Part shown: positions 52,697 to 61,387 of the stretch, piece by piece | Numbering within the stretch: the first letter of the stretch is position 1 | Layout of the letters: each line of letters opens with the position of its first letter | Source: Bdellovibrionota bacterium | Lineage (GTDB): Bacteria > Bdellovibrionota > Bdellovibrionia > Bdellovibrionales > Bdellovibrionaceae | Reading direction: 5' to 3' | DNA length: 64,000 bases | NCBI GenBank assembly: GCA_963170155.1 | Contig: CAUJGP010000024.1 | Location: 186,001 to 250,000 of the forward strand | Notes under the pieces: generated by a model | The model's database searches: none | Told to the model about the DNA's origin: nothing | What the model saw: the letters and a program-made list of their open reading frames with translations, nothing else | Translations under genes and position numbers: made by a program

Positions 52697-53452
52697 ATGT
52701 CTTTAGAAATTGAAGTGAGTCATTTATATAAAAACTTCGGCCCCCGACAAGCCTTGTCAGGAGTTTCGGTCGTCTTTGGAGCGCAACGGATGCATGGTTT
52801 GATCGGGCCTGAGGGCGCTGGTAAAACAACTTTATTAAGGCATGTTGCAGGTCTTTTGCAACCGAGTGCAGGAGTCATCGAATTTAAAGAAAAAAAGACC
52901 AGCTCCTCATTAAGCCAGTCGATAGAAAGGGCTGTTCCTTTTGCGGAAATCAGAGCTCAAATTTCTTATATGCCCCAACAGCCTTGTTTGTACCCAGATC
53001 TTTCTATTCAAGAGCATTTGGATTTTTTTAGAGCATTGTATGAGTTATCGAATGAAGATTTTGAAAGAAAAAAAACAGATCTTTTGAATATGACGAGACT
53101 GGGTCCTTTTTTAGACCGACCCGCGCGCAAATTATCTGGGGGCATGTATAAAAAATTAGGTTTGATGTGCGCCCTGATCTCTTCGCCGAAAATTTTGTTA
53201 TTGGATGAACCAACAAACGGAGTCGATCCAATCAGCCGTCGGGAGTTTTGGGATCTGTTATATCAATTGCACCAGCAAGGGATTCTTATCGTATTTGCCA
53301 CAGCCTATATGGATGAGGCGGAGAGGTGTACGGAGGTTCATTTGATTAATAAAGGAAAAATTCTCAAATCAGGGGAGCCTAAGAATCTTCTGATGGAAAC
53401 AGGAGTGGTTGATTTCAATGAGTTCTTTATTGAACTTGTTGGAGAGGCCTAG
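52697..53452 (+). CDS. ABC transporter ATPase, YbhF N-terminal-half type
   Basis: First of two ATPases that in YbhF are fused in one chain. The 251 residues have Walker A GPEGAGKTT at 37-45, Q-loop region SYMPQQPC, a canonical signature L146-S-G-G149 and Walker B LLLDEP with Asp170-Glu171. The switch histidine is missing: the normal STHYMDEAE reads ATAYMDEAE, with Ala203. It starts with an ATG right after the fusion-protein stop and ends three bases before the second ATPase. Confidence 0.9.
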   Translation: MSLEIEVSHLYKNFGPRQALSGVSVVFGAQRMHGLIGPEGAGKTTLLRHVAGLLQPSAGVIEFKEKKTSSSLSQSIERAVPFAEIRAQISYMPQQPCLYPDLSIQEHLDFFRALYELSNEDFERKKTDLLNMTRLGPFLDRPARKLSGGMYKKLGLMCALISSPKILLLDEPTNGVDPISRREFWDLLYQLHQQGILIVFATAYMDEAERCTEVHLINKGKILKSGEPKNLLMETGVVDFNEFFIELVGEA

Positions 53453-53455
53453 CCA

Positions 53456-54400
53456 ATGGAAGCACTCAGAGTCAATCGTTTGAGTGTGAAGTTTGGCGAT
53501 TTTGTCGCCGTTAATAATATTAGTTTCAGTGTTGAAAAAGGTGAAATCTTTGGATTTCTTGGCGCTAATGGCGCGGGTAAGACGACAACCATCCGTGTGC
53601 TCTGTGGGTTAATTACCCCAACGCAAGGAGAGATTCAGTTAAGAGGGGTGGAAGATCATTCTAAACCAATCGAATTAAGACGTTCCATTGGTTACATGTC
53701 TCAAAAATTCACTCTTTGGGATGATATGAGTATTGAGGAAAATTTGCGTTTTACTTCCGAGCTGCACAAAATGGACCCTCAGAAGTTTCAGCGCTCTCGT
53801 GATCAGTTGCTTGGAATGATTTCTTTTCAACTTGAAACTAAAACGTTGGTTAAAGATTTGCCCGGCGGATTAAAACAACAAGTTTCATTGGTTGCGGCTC
53901 TTTTGCACGATCCAGAGATTATTTTTCTTGATGAACCTACAGCAGGCGTGACACCAGCGAATCGTGCTCACTTCTGGGATTTGATTCGAAAAATTACGGC
54001 ACAGGGAAAAACAGTATTCGTGACGACTCATTATATGGATGAAGCGGAACACTGTGATCGCGTGGCATTAATGCGATCAGGGGAAATCGTGGCCATGGAG
54101 TCACCATCTATTTTGAAAAAAATGGCGTTTCCCGCAGGTGTTTTGGAAATTGAAAATGGAGGCTCTTGCCCTTCTCAAGAAGTGGTTCATTTCCTACAAC
54201 AAATGTTAGCTCAAGGAGTATTTTCAATGCTTAAGCCCTATGGACTGCGGTTTCATGCTGAAGTTGTTAAGCCAGAAAAATGGCAGCGAGCATTAATGGA
54301 GACAGGAATGATGGATCATATCCATGTTAAAAACATCATTCCTTCTTTGGAAGATGTTTTTATCCGTATGGTTGAAGGGACTCGTGAGTGGCAAGTTTAG
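53456..54400 (+). CDS. ABC transporter ATPase, YbhF C-terminal-half type
   Basis: Second ATPase of the exporter, 314 residues. Walker A GANGAGKTT is at 36-44, Walker B FLDEP at 157-161 with catalytic Glu160, and the switch histidine His192 is intact (TTHYMDEAE). The signature is L135-P-G-G138 instead of LSGG, and the D-loop reads GVTP instead of GVDP (Thr166). A C-terminal regulatory-like extension of about 90 residues follows the ATPase core. It overlaps the first permease gene by 13 bases. Confidence 0.9.
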   Translation: MEALRVNRLSVKFGDFVAVNNISFSVEKGEIFGFLGANGAGKTTTIRVLCGLITPTQGEIQLRGVEDHSKPIELRRSIGYMSQKFTLWDDMSIEENLRFTSELHKMDPQKFQRSRDQLLGMISFQLETKTLVKDLPGGLKQQVSLVAALLHDPEIIFLDEPTAGVTPANRAHFWDLIRKITAQGKTVFVTTHYMDEAEHCDRVALMRSGEIVAMESPSILKKMAFPAGVLEIENGGSCPSQEVVHFLQQMLAQGVFSMLKPYGLRFHAEVVKPEKWQRALMETGMMDHIHVKNIIPSLEDVFIRMVEGTREWQV

Positions 54401-55587
54401 ATTCCTCGTCGAACAATCCTAAGGCGTTTTCATCAGCTTTGGCTTCATCCCGTGGTTTTAACTTGAGACGGACTTTGGCAATGGCTCGAAAAGAGGTCTT
54501 TCATATTGTAAGAGATCCTTTTACAATGTCGTTAGCTCTGGTTTTGCCGGCCATTATGGTTGTCATTTTCGGCATGGCTATTGAATTTGATCTTACGAGC
54601 ATCCCCACTTCTTTTTTGGATTTCAATCAAACAGAGTCTTCCAGAAATTTAATCTCAACCTTTAAAAGTTCCGATTACTTTTTAGCGAGGCAGGTTAGAA
54701 GTTCAACAGAGGGGTTTCATGATCTTGAATCAGAAATCTCGAGAGCTCTCGTTATTATTCCCCCTGATTTTGAAAAAAATTTTCAGTCAGCTCAAGGAAC
54801 TCAAGTTCAAATTTTGATTGATGCGGCTGACAACGCTTCTGCTAGCTCCATTATGGGTTATCTGGGTCGCATTCAACGGCATTTTTTGGAACATCAAGCG
54901 TTTCAGCAATCAGACATCAATCCTTCTTATGGGCGTCATGAATTACAAATAAAAACACGTTATTTGTTTAATCCAGAATTGAGTTCCAAGTGGTTTTCTG
55001 TTCCCGGCTTGGCGGTTGTGGTGATGGCTATTCTTTCCATTCTATTGACCTCACTCACTGTCGCCCGTGAGTGGGAAACAGGCTCCATGGAGTTGCTGTT
55101 GTCGACACCCATCCGCCCTATTGAAGTGATTCTAGGAAAAATCCTACCCTACGGAGTTCTTTGCTTGATGGCTGTTTCCATTGTGTATGTTCTGGCTCGA
55201 TTATTGTTTGGGGTTCCTTTTGTTGGAAATCATTTTGTTTTTTTATTAGGCTGCGTTCTTTTTTTGATGACATATTTAGCCGGCGGACTTTTGATTTCCA
55301 TTATGGTGCGTAAGCAGACCATTGCTATGCAACTCGCTATTATTGTGGGAATGCTACCCTCACAATTGCTTTCGGGATTTATTTTTCCTGTTGAGAGCAT
55401 GCCAAAGGGTTTTCAATACTTTACAATGATTCTACCCGCTCGTTGGTTTATGGATATTTCACGAGCCTGCTTTTTACAGGGGTCAACATTGTGGGATCTG
55501 CGGGTGCCTTTTTTGGCTTTAATCCTGATCGGAGTGCTTTTGATTACCATAAGTGTTCGCCGCTTTAAAAAGGATGTTGAGCCATGA
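54388..55587 (+). CDS. ABC-2 permease, YbhS type
   Basis: Inner-membrane permease of 399 residues. One N-terminal helix (TMSLALVLPAIMVVIFGMAIEF) is followed by a large periplasmic domain and five C-terminal helices. The ABC-2 motif TVAREWETGSMELLLSTPIRPIEVILGKILPY is present, and SGFIFPVESMPKGFQYFTMILPARWFMDISR is typical of the YhgE/YbhS/YbhR group. Start is GTG 54388 within the previous gene; the stop overlaps the next ATG (ATGA). Confidence 0.9.
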   Translation: MASLDSSSNNPKAFSSALASSRGFNLRRTLAMARKEVFHIVRDPFTMSLALVLPAIMVVIFGMAIEFDLTSIPTSFLDFNQTESSRNLISTFKSSDYFLARQVRSSTEGFHDLESEISRALVIIPPDFEKNFQSAQGTQVQILIDAADNASASSIMGYLGRIQRHFLEHQAFQQSDINPSYGRHELQIKTRYLFNPELSSKWFSVPGLAVVVMAILSILLTSLTVAREWETGSMELLLSTPIRPIEVILGKILPYGVLCLMAVSIVYVLARLLFGVPFVGNHFVFLLGCVLFLMTYLAGGLLISIMVRKQTIAMQLAIIVGMLPSQLLSGFIFPVESMPKGFQYFTMILPARWFMDISRACFLQGSTLWDLRVPFLALILIGVLLITISVRRFKKDVEP

Positions 55588-56669
55588 ATCGCACATTGAT
55601 CGGCTTTATCAGAAAAGAAATTCGTCAAACGCTTCGAGATTACCGCATGCGAGTGGTTCTTTTTCTAGCTCCTGTATTTCAACTGACCTTGTTTGGAGTT
55701 GCGCTTTCGAATGAAGTGAGAAATGTGCGCTTGGCCGCGACTTTTAAACCGACCGATCAGGTGACTCAGGAAATTTATCAAAAGAGTTTGTCTTCAGGGT
55801 GGTTTGTTCCAGCAGAGACCACAGGATCTGATATTTTTGAATGGATTCGGAGCCATCAAGCGGATGCCGTATTGGTGGCTCCAGAAAAGGGATTGAGCCA
55901 TGATCTTAATAAAGGAGACGCACAACTTCAGCTTTTGATTAATTCGCAGAACGTGATTAAGGCTCAGGCTATAGAACGCTACGTTGGTATGATTGTGGAT
56001 AAAGTGGTGAACAGCGGTCAAAAACCCATTTTAGAGTTTAAAGTTCGTACCCTTTATAATCCGTCATTTGAAACTTCTATTTATATGGTTCCAGGCGTGA
56101 TGAGCATGTTGGTGTGTATGGTGGCCGTGTTGATGACAAGTTCCTCTGTGGCTCGAGAAAGGGAATCTGGAACTTTAGAAACACTTTTGGTAGCACCCAT
56201 CGAGCGTTGGGAAATTGTTTTAGGCAAAACCTTACCCTACCTCTTTTTGGGGCTTTGTCAGATTCCTTTGATCCTTCTGGTTGCTGTTGTTGTTTTTTCT
56301 GTTCCCATGCAAGGGTCTTTATTGATTTTATTTATCACTTCTTTGCTCTTTTTAATGAGCACAGTTTCAATTGGACTACTGATTTCAACGATTGCGATCA
56401 ACCAGCAGCAGGCCATGCTAGGAGGGTTTTTATTTTTATTTCCGGCGATTTTATTATCGGGCCTTATGTTTCCTGTCGATAGCATGCCTTGGATCATGAG
56501 AATGATTGCCGAGCTTAATCCGCTCACTCATTACATAGGCCTTTTGCGTAATATTATGCTTAAAGGAGGTGATATGAATTACATTCTTACTCATAGTGGA
56601 ATGCTTTTCCTACTCGCGGTTTTCTTTATTGGAATCGCTTTAAAGCGGTTCAACAAAATTTTGGTATGA
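55584..56669 (+). CDS. ABC-2 permease, YbhR type
   Basis: Second permease of 361 residues that pairs with the preceding one. It has the same layout: an N-terminal helix (VVLFLAPVFQLTLFGVALSN), a periplasmic domain, and helices with SSSVARERESGTLETLLVAPIERWEIVLGKTLPY and LSGLMFPVDSMPWIMRMIAELNPLTHYI. It is last in the tolC-MFP-ATPase-ATPase-permease-permease operon, which resembles YbhGFSR-type drug or metabolite efflux. The natural substrate is unknown. Confidence 0.9.
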   Translation: MNRTLIGFIRKEIRQTLRDYRMRVVLFLAPVFQLTLFGVALSNEVRNVRLAATFKPTDQVTQEIYQKSLSSGWFVPAETTGSDIFEWIRSHQADAVLVAPEKGLSHDLNKGDAQLQLLINSQNVIKAQAIERYVGMIVDKVVNSGQKPILEFKVRTLYNPSFETSIYMVPGVMSMLVCMVAVLMTSSSVARERESGTLETLLVAPIERWEIVLGKTLPYLFLGLCQIPLILLVAVVVFSVPMQGSLLILFITSLLFLMSTVSIGLLISTIAINQQQAMLGGFLFLFPAILLSGLMFPVDSMPWIMRMIAELNPLTHYIGLLRNIMLKGGDMNYILTHSGMLFLLAVFFIGIALKRFNKILV

Positions 56670-56724
56670 TGAGCCGTTGTTGCGCGAGATTCTTTTTCTA
56701 GTTTAGCAGTAGCGGCTCATTCAT

Positions 56725-57111
56725 TCAGTTCATGATTTGAGTTGCTTCTTTAATCTTAATGGCTAGAACAGAGGGCTCCTGGAGCTGGCATTGGTCGTTG
56801 GCGATAGATTGTAATTCATTGAGCACATGTTGTAAATTTCTGGTCTCGAGCCCTGTTAAGAAGTCGTTTTTCTGTTGGCAAGATTGAAATTCCAACTCTG
56901 ACTCCGTAGGGCAGCTGTATTCAAAAAGTCCTTTTTCAAATTTTCTCGAAATATCTGTGAGAGCTTTGCAAGTATCTTGAGTGTCTAAGCTGTTTGTGTG
57001 TTTAGAAATAGAGGAAATCTGTGAGCGAGCTTCTTGATAAAAAGAAGCAGCAAAAGTAGTGTTAAGAAAAAAATTTGATAGTAAGAAAAATCCTAATAAT
57101 TTGTAAAACAT
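56725..57111 (-). CDS. small exported protein, unknown function
   Basis: Not recognised. The 128 residues from ATG 57111 (GGGGAG upstream) start with a Sec signal peptide (LLGFFLLSNFFLNTTFAAS). The mature part is helical and polar with four cysteines (DTCKALTD, YSCPTE, QSCQQ, DQCQLQ) that could make two disulfides. It stands alone and is convergent with the ABC operon. It is probably a periplasmic helical bundle. Confidence 0.6.
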   Translation of the reverse strand: MFYKLLGFFLLSNFFLNTTFAASFYQEARSQISSISKHTNSLDTQDTCKALTDISRKFEKGLFEYSCPTESELEFQSCQQKNDFLTGLETRNLQHVLNELQSIANDQCQLQEPSVLAIKIKEATQIMN

Positions 57112-57568
57112 ACTCTCCCCATTTCTATAAATAAAATTCATTTCAATATTGCGTCTGGTTTTTGATGTCCCGTGATAACGATCCGTTAGTTATAGTGATA
57201 TTCAAAACGCATGCCAAATAGCACTTCAGGATCTTTTATAAATAAGAAGATAACCCCTCCGAAGAGACCTTAAGATTCTCAAAGATGTTTGTTAGCGGAA
57301 ATTTGTTGGTCATGTGCTCGTCTTTTTTCAATTTGACGACGCTAGCAAAAAATTTCACGACAGCGACTGGCTTTAAATAATGTTTCTTTTTGAGACGAGA
57401 GAGTGTCTTAATCTCAAAAAAATCCATATTCACAGAATGGAATCAGCCCAATGGCGGACAAAGCGGATGCCATGGATGTTATTTGCGATTTTAGGCAGGC
57501 CTGGGGTTTGTAAGGTGTCTCAAATTGGCAGAGCTAACCCCTCTGATTTGAGAAGGAGGAATGCGAGC
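57112..57568. other. region between small exported protein and comF
   Basis: About 460 bases. A 65-codon minus-strand frame (57236-57433) is Lys/Phe-rich but has no ribosome site. A plus-strand extension of comF from 57380 is open but unlikely to be translated, since the strong ribosome site lies at 57553-57560. No repeats or promoters were recognised with confidence. Confidence 0.35.
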
Positions 57569-58276
57569 TTGTGGCTTTGTTTAAAAAAATATTTTAGGTT
57601 ATTGTTTCAACATTGTTGCTTTTGTGGCGGTGCGAGTTATCGAAACAGTCATTTATGTGAACATTGCTACATTGATCTTTTTCAAAAACCCCAGAATATT
57701 TGGCTTCGGTCTCTTATAAAAAACTCCATGAATGGATTTTATTGTCTTGCTCTTGGGAGCTATCGCTGTCCTCAACTTCAAGCCTGGGTTCTCGCTCTTA
57801 AAGAGGGAGACGGCCCTAGCGAAGATTATAGAAGAATTGCGAGGGAGTGGATTCGTCAGCGTCATCTGGATTCATCAAGAGATTCTCTGAAGGCCCCCAT
57901 CGTAATCATCCCCTCTCCCTCACGAATCAGAGGTGCTCAAGATCATGCGTATCGCCTCTCTAAGGCCTTAGCTGATGAAACGGGCTGGAATTGGCAGAAT
58001 ATTTTGGAGTTTCAGAGCTTCGAGACAGGGAGTCAAAAAAAGAAGGGGATTCATCAGAGAACTCAAAGAGTCTTTCAACAAAAGAAGGTATGGATTGAGG
58101 AAAAAGGCGAGAAAACCATTGAAAATTCTATGACTTTTCATAATGGAACTATTATTTTTGTAGATGATGTGGTAACGACAGGGAGCACGGCCTTAGCAGC
58201 AAGGGACGCTCTTCATCATCCACCTTTCTTTGAGGTTTGGTGTATGGCTCTACAACCTAAAAAATCGGGGCTGTGA
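57569..58276 (+). CDS. comF: ComF-family phosphoribosyltransferase-like protein
   Basis: Competence-associated protein needed for uptake or processing of DNA in naturally transformable bacteria. From TTG 57569 (AAGGAGGA eight bases upstream) it is 235 residues. An N-terminal zinc finger comes first (CCFCGG..HLCEHC), then a type I phosphoribosyltransferase fold with ALGSYRCPQLQAWVLALKEG and the PRPP-binding loop IIFVDDVVTTGSTALAAR. The open frame runs back to 57380 but lacks start signals. PilT in the same window suggests that pili, and possibly DNA uptake, are present. Confidence 0.85.
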   Translation: MWLCLKKYFRLLFQHCCFCGGASYRNSHLCEHCYIDLFQKPQNIWLRSLIKNSMNGFYCLALGSYRCPQLQAWVLALKEGDGPSEDYRRIAREWIRQRHLDSSRDSLKAPIVIIPSPSRIRGAQDHAYRLSKALADETGWNWQNILEFQSFETGSQKKKGIHQRTQRVFQQKKVWIEEKGEKTIENSMTFHNGTIIFVDDVVTTGSTALAARDALHHPPFFEVWCMALQPKKSGL

Positions 58277-58315
58277 GTTTGTTCAGATAAAAAGGCAACA
58301 GGAGAGAGGTTATCA

Positions 58316-58987
58316 GTGAAAGTATTTCATCGTCATTGCTTTTTGATTGTGGGGGCTATTTTTCTGTTCAGTATCTGGAGGCCAGTCATGGCATCTGCGG
58401 TTCCTGCGGAGCTCAGTGGAATTTTAGACGTGTATCGACAGTCAGAGAGCATTATCCTTGAAGTTCGCAAAACACAGAAAAATCCAATTTTAGATAAAGA
58501 AGTGGTACAGAAAGGCATGATTCGTTTTGTAAAGGGTAAATTTTACTGGGAAACAACGGATCCCGAAAAAAATCTTGTCGTTTATGACGGAACAACGTTA
58601 TGGACAGTTCAATATCCGCCCGCTGAGTTTAAGGAGATGCCTTTGCAAGTGGCTAAGATGAAAATTAAAAATAAGAAAAACTCTCCTATCATCTTAGCGG
58701 AAATTTTTGGTATTCGCCCTATACAATCCATTTTTAGTGTGAAGCAGAAATCAAAAGATGGAACTTTAATCAATTATGAGCTGAAAGAAAAAAAATCTGA
58801 ATTGGGTTTGAAGAATTTAATGTTAAAAGTCGATGTGAAAACAAAAAGAGTGGCATCCCTTGAGTATCTTGATGAAGTTGAAAATGAAGTCAAATTGGAG
58901 TTTAGATCAACTCAATTTAATGTTAAAGTGAAGCAAAGCATTTTTGATTATAAACCACCTAAGACAGCTAAAGTTACGGAGTATTGA
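58316..58987 (+). CDS. lolA: LolA-like outer-membrane lipoprotein carrier
   Basis: Periplasmic carrier that moves lipoproteins from LolCDE to the outer membrane. The 223 residues have a signal peptide (FLIVGAIFLFSIWRPVMASA). The beta-barrel pattern includes GMIRFVKGKFYWETTDPEKNLVVYDGTTLWTV, followed by late strands (VASLEYLDEVENEVKLEFRSTQFN). The C-terminal FDYKPPKTAKV is usual for LolA. It starts at GTG 58316 after an AGGAGAGAGG site. It lies 39 bases after comF and may be co-transcribed with it. Confidence 0.85.
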   Translation: MKVFHRHCFLIVGAIFLFSIWRPVMASAVPAELSGILDVYRQSESIILEVRKTQKNPILDKEVVQKGMIRFVKGKFYWETTDPEKNLVVYDGTTLWTVQYPPAEFKEMPLQVAKMKIKNKKNSPIILAEIFGIRPIQSIFSVKQKSKDGTLINYELKEKKSELGLKNLMLKVDVKTKRVASLEYLDEVENEVKLEFRSTQFNVKVKQSIFDYKPPKTAKVTEY

Positions 58988-59154
58988 TCGTGAATGAATG
59001 ATCGGGCGGGTGGCCATTGTAGACGCGGGTTTGAATGTTGCGAATTTGTAAAAACCTTCAGAGATCACAAATAGTATAATGTTTAGATTTTTGAAAAAAG
59101 TTTGGTTTGTTTAAATTTTAATGAAAGATCATTGAGTAAAAAAGAAGGTCGTGA

Positions 59155-60579
59155 ATGGAAACAGCAATAGAAAAAAATGAGATTAAAAAGAAAGTACATT
59201 TCATCAGTCTTGGTTGTCCTAAGAATTTGGTAGACAGCGAGATCATGGCGGGCACCTTGATGAAAGAAGGTTATGAGGTGGTCTCAGAAGCTGAAGAGGC
59301 TGAAACCGTTGTGGTTAATACCTGCGGATTCATTGAAGATTCTAAAAAAGAATCGATTCAAAAAATTTTAGAAGTTTCGGAATTGAAAAGCTCTGGTAAT
59401 GTGAAGAGAGTTGTCGTTGCGGGATGTTTAACTCAAAGATATAAAAATGAACTGGTGGAAGGGCTTCCCGAAGCTGATCTTTTTATAGGTTCAGGAGAGT
59501 TTCAAAATATTGGCCAAATTCTCAAGGGTCATTCCAAGGGAAATAAACAAAAGACTTTCTTTAATCTTCCTACTTATTTACAGGAGGAGAGTACACCTCG
59601 GGTGAATTCACAGCCAGGTCATCGTGCCTATCTCAAAATTTCAGAGGGATGTTTAAAGCGGTGTTCTTTTTGTGCTATTCCTATGATTCGAGGTAATTTG
59701 CAAAGTCGTTCATTAAGCGCCATTGTGAGCGAGGCAAAACTTTTAGCAGCAGGCGGTGTGAAAGAGCTGATTATTATTTCGCATGATTTTACGGATTATG
59801 GTTGGGATTTAAGAAGAAAAAATCCGGAGGCGAAAGAAAACCCGGTGTCTTTGCTGCAGTCCTTATCTGAAGTTGAAGGCATTGAATGGGTACGAGTTTT
59901 ATATTTGTATCCTGATGGGATCACTCCTGAGATGATTGATTTGATTAAAAACAATAAAAAATTAGTAAAGTATTTTGATATGCCTTTGCAACACATCAAC
60001 AATGATGTGTTGAAGAAAATGAATCGTAAAATGACACGTGAAGAAATCATGTCTGTTGTACAATTGATCCGAAAAGAAATTCCCGAAGCGGTGATTCGAA
60101 CGCAGTTCATTGTGGGATTTCCTGGTGAAACAGAAGAGGCTTTTGAAGAATTGCTGGATTTTATTGACGAGCAGCAATTTGATCGAGTGGGTTGTTTTAA
60201 ATATTCCCCGGAAGAGAATACTCCAGGGGGCCGCATGACAGATCAAATTGATGAAGAAACTAAACAAAATCGTTATGATGCATTGATGAGCTTACAGCAA
60301 GAAATCAGCAGAGCCAAACAACAAGAAATGGTTGGCAAAGTCGTGGATGTTCTTGTGGAAGGGTTGAGCGAAGAGACCGATTTACTCTTGCAAGGCAGAA
60401 CATCTCAACAAGCTCCAGAAATTGATGGAATTGTTTTGATCAATGACGGAGATGTCGCATTGGGTACTATTTGCCAAGTGGAAATCACGGAGGCGACAGA
60501 GTATGACCTTATTGGTAGAGTTGTAAATCAAAGTAAAAATCAGGCTCAAGAAGTGAAGGCATCTTCTTGTGAGATTTGA
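59155..60579 (+). CDS. rimO: ribosomal protein S12 methylthiotransferase RimO
   Basis: Radical-SAM enzyme adding a methylthio group to the conserved aspartate of ribosomal protein S12. The 474 residues contain an N-terminal UPF0004 domain with three auxiliary-cluster cysteines (SLGCPKN, NTCGF, VAGCL) and the radical-SAM cysteines in GCLKRCSFCAIPMIRG. A C-terminal TRAM domain starts near residue 385. The pattern DYGWDL and absence of the MiaB signature favour RimO over MiaB. It stands between lolA and the ABC genes with gaps of 167 and 91 bases. Confidence 0.95.
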   Translation: METAIEKNEIKKKVHFISLGCPKNLVDSEIMAGTLMKEGYEVVSEAEEAETVVVNTCGFIEDSKKESIQKILEVSELKSSGNVKRVVVAGCLTQRYKNELVEGLPEADLFIGSGEFQNIGQILKGHSKGNKQKTFFNLPTYLQEESTPRVNSQPGHRAYLKISEGCLKRCSFCAIPMIRGNLQSRSLSAIVSEAKLLAAGGVKELIIISHDFTDYGWDLRRKNPEAKENPVSLLQSLSEVEGIEWVRVLYLYPDGITPEMIDLIKNNKKLVKYFDMPLQHINNDVLKKMNRKMTREEIMSVVQLIRKEIPEAVIRTQFIVGFPGETEEAFEELLDFIDEQQFDRVGCFKYSPEENTPGGRMTDQIDEETKQNRYDALMSLQQEISRAKQQEMVGKVVDVLVEGLSEETDLLLQGRTSQQAPEIDGIVLINDGDVALGTICQVEITEATEYDLIGRVVNQSKNQAQEVKASSCEI

Positions 60580-60670
60580 CAAGCTCTGTGAACGGTTCTG
60601 TTGTCATTGCGCACTGGCTTGATCATGCTCTGCCGTGCCAACCCTTGATTGGCCTTGATAGATTAAAGAG

Positions 60671-61387
60671 ATGGATTGTATGGTTGTAAAAATTAAAGAT
60701 TTATCTTTTAAATATTCAAAGACTTCGTCTCAATCATTGTTGGAGATTCCTTCTTTTTGTTTAGAAAAAGGGGAGACTGTTTTTTTGCATGGGCCCAGCG
60801 GCTGCGGCAAGACGACGTTTCTTGAAATTTTAGCGGGAGTCATAGCCCCTCAATCCGGTGAGTTGTTTTTGCTGAATCAAGATTTGACGAAAATGACGTC
60901 TCAAGAGCGGGATCGATTTCGAGCGGATCACCTTGGTTATATTTTCCAAAACTTCAATTTGATTTCGTATCTCAATGTTATTGAAAACATCACTTTGCCT
61001 CTTTATCTTAGTCTTCGCAAGCGTGCTAAAGTTTCAATCTCAGAAGAAAAAGACAGAGCTTTGGAATTATGTTCCCATCTGGGCTTGGAGAAATTTGCGT
61101 TTAAAAATGTAACGGAATTATCTGTGGGACAGCAACAAAGAGTGGCGGCGGCGAGGGCTATTCTTGGATCGCCCGAGCTTATTTTTGCAGACGAACCTAC
61201 ATCAGCCTTGGATGATGAACATCGTGGAAAATTCATCGAATTATTATTTAAGCTGTGTAAAGCCAATAACAGTTCATTGCTCTTCGTCAGTCATCAACGT
61301 TCTTTACAGGGTCTTTTTAATCGTTCGGTGGGATTTCAGGACATCAATAAAAGCTTCTTACATCAGAAAGCGGATGTGAAAGCATGA
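60671..61387 (+). CDS. ABC transporter ATPase, LolD/MacB-like (zinc-linked type)
   Basis: ATPase of a MacB/LolCDE-type transporter, 238 residues. Walker A is LHGPSGCGKTTFLEI, the signature is LSVGQQQRVAAARAI, Walker B is ELIFADEPTSALD, and the switch histidine is in FVSHQ. The ATG overlap at its end (ATGA) couples it to the permease. A pair of this kind next to a zinc-regulated protein occurs in Pseudomonas (PA4064/PA4065) and Vibrio. No Zur box was identified here. Confidence 0.9.
   Translation: MDCMVVKIKDLSFKYSKTSSQSLLEIPSFCLEKGETVFLHGPSGCGKTTFLEILAGVIAPQSGELFLLNQDLTKMTSQERDRFRADHLGYIFQNFNLISYLNVIENITLPLYLSLRKRAKVSISEEKDRALELCSHLGLEKFAFKNVTELSVGQQQRVAAARAILGSPELIFADEPTSALDDEHRGKFIELLFKLCKANNSSLLFVSHQRSLQGLFNRSVGFQDINKSFLHQKADVKA

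Noticed and set aside
57236-57433. 65-codon minus-strand frame upstream of comF
   Set aside because: No Shine-Dalgarno, no domain, and only a short Lys/Phe-rich product; cannot be supported from sequence alone.
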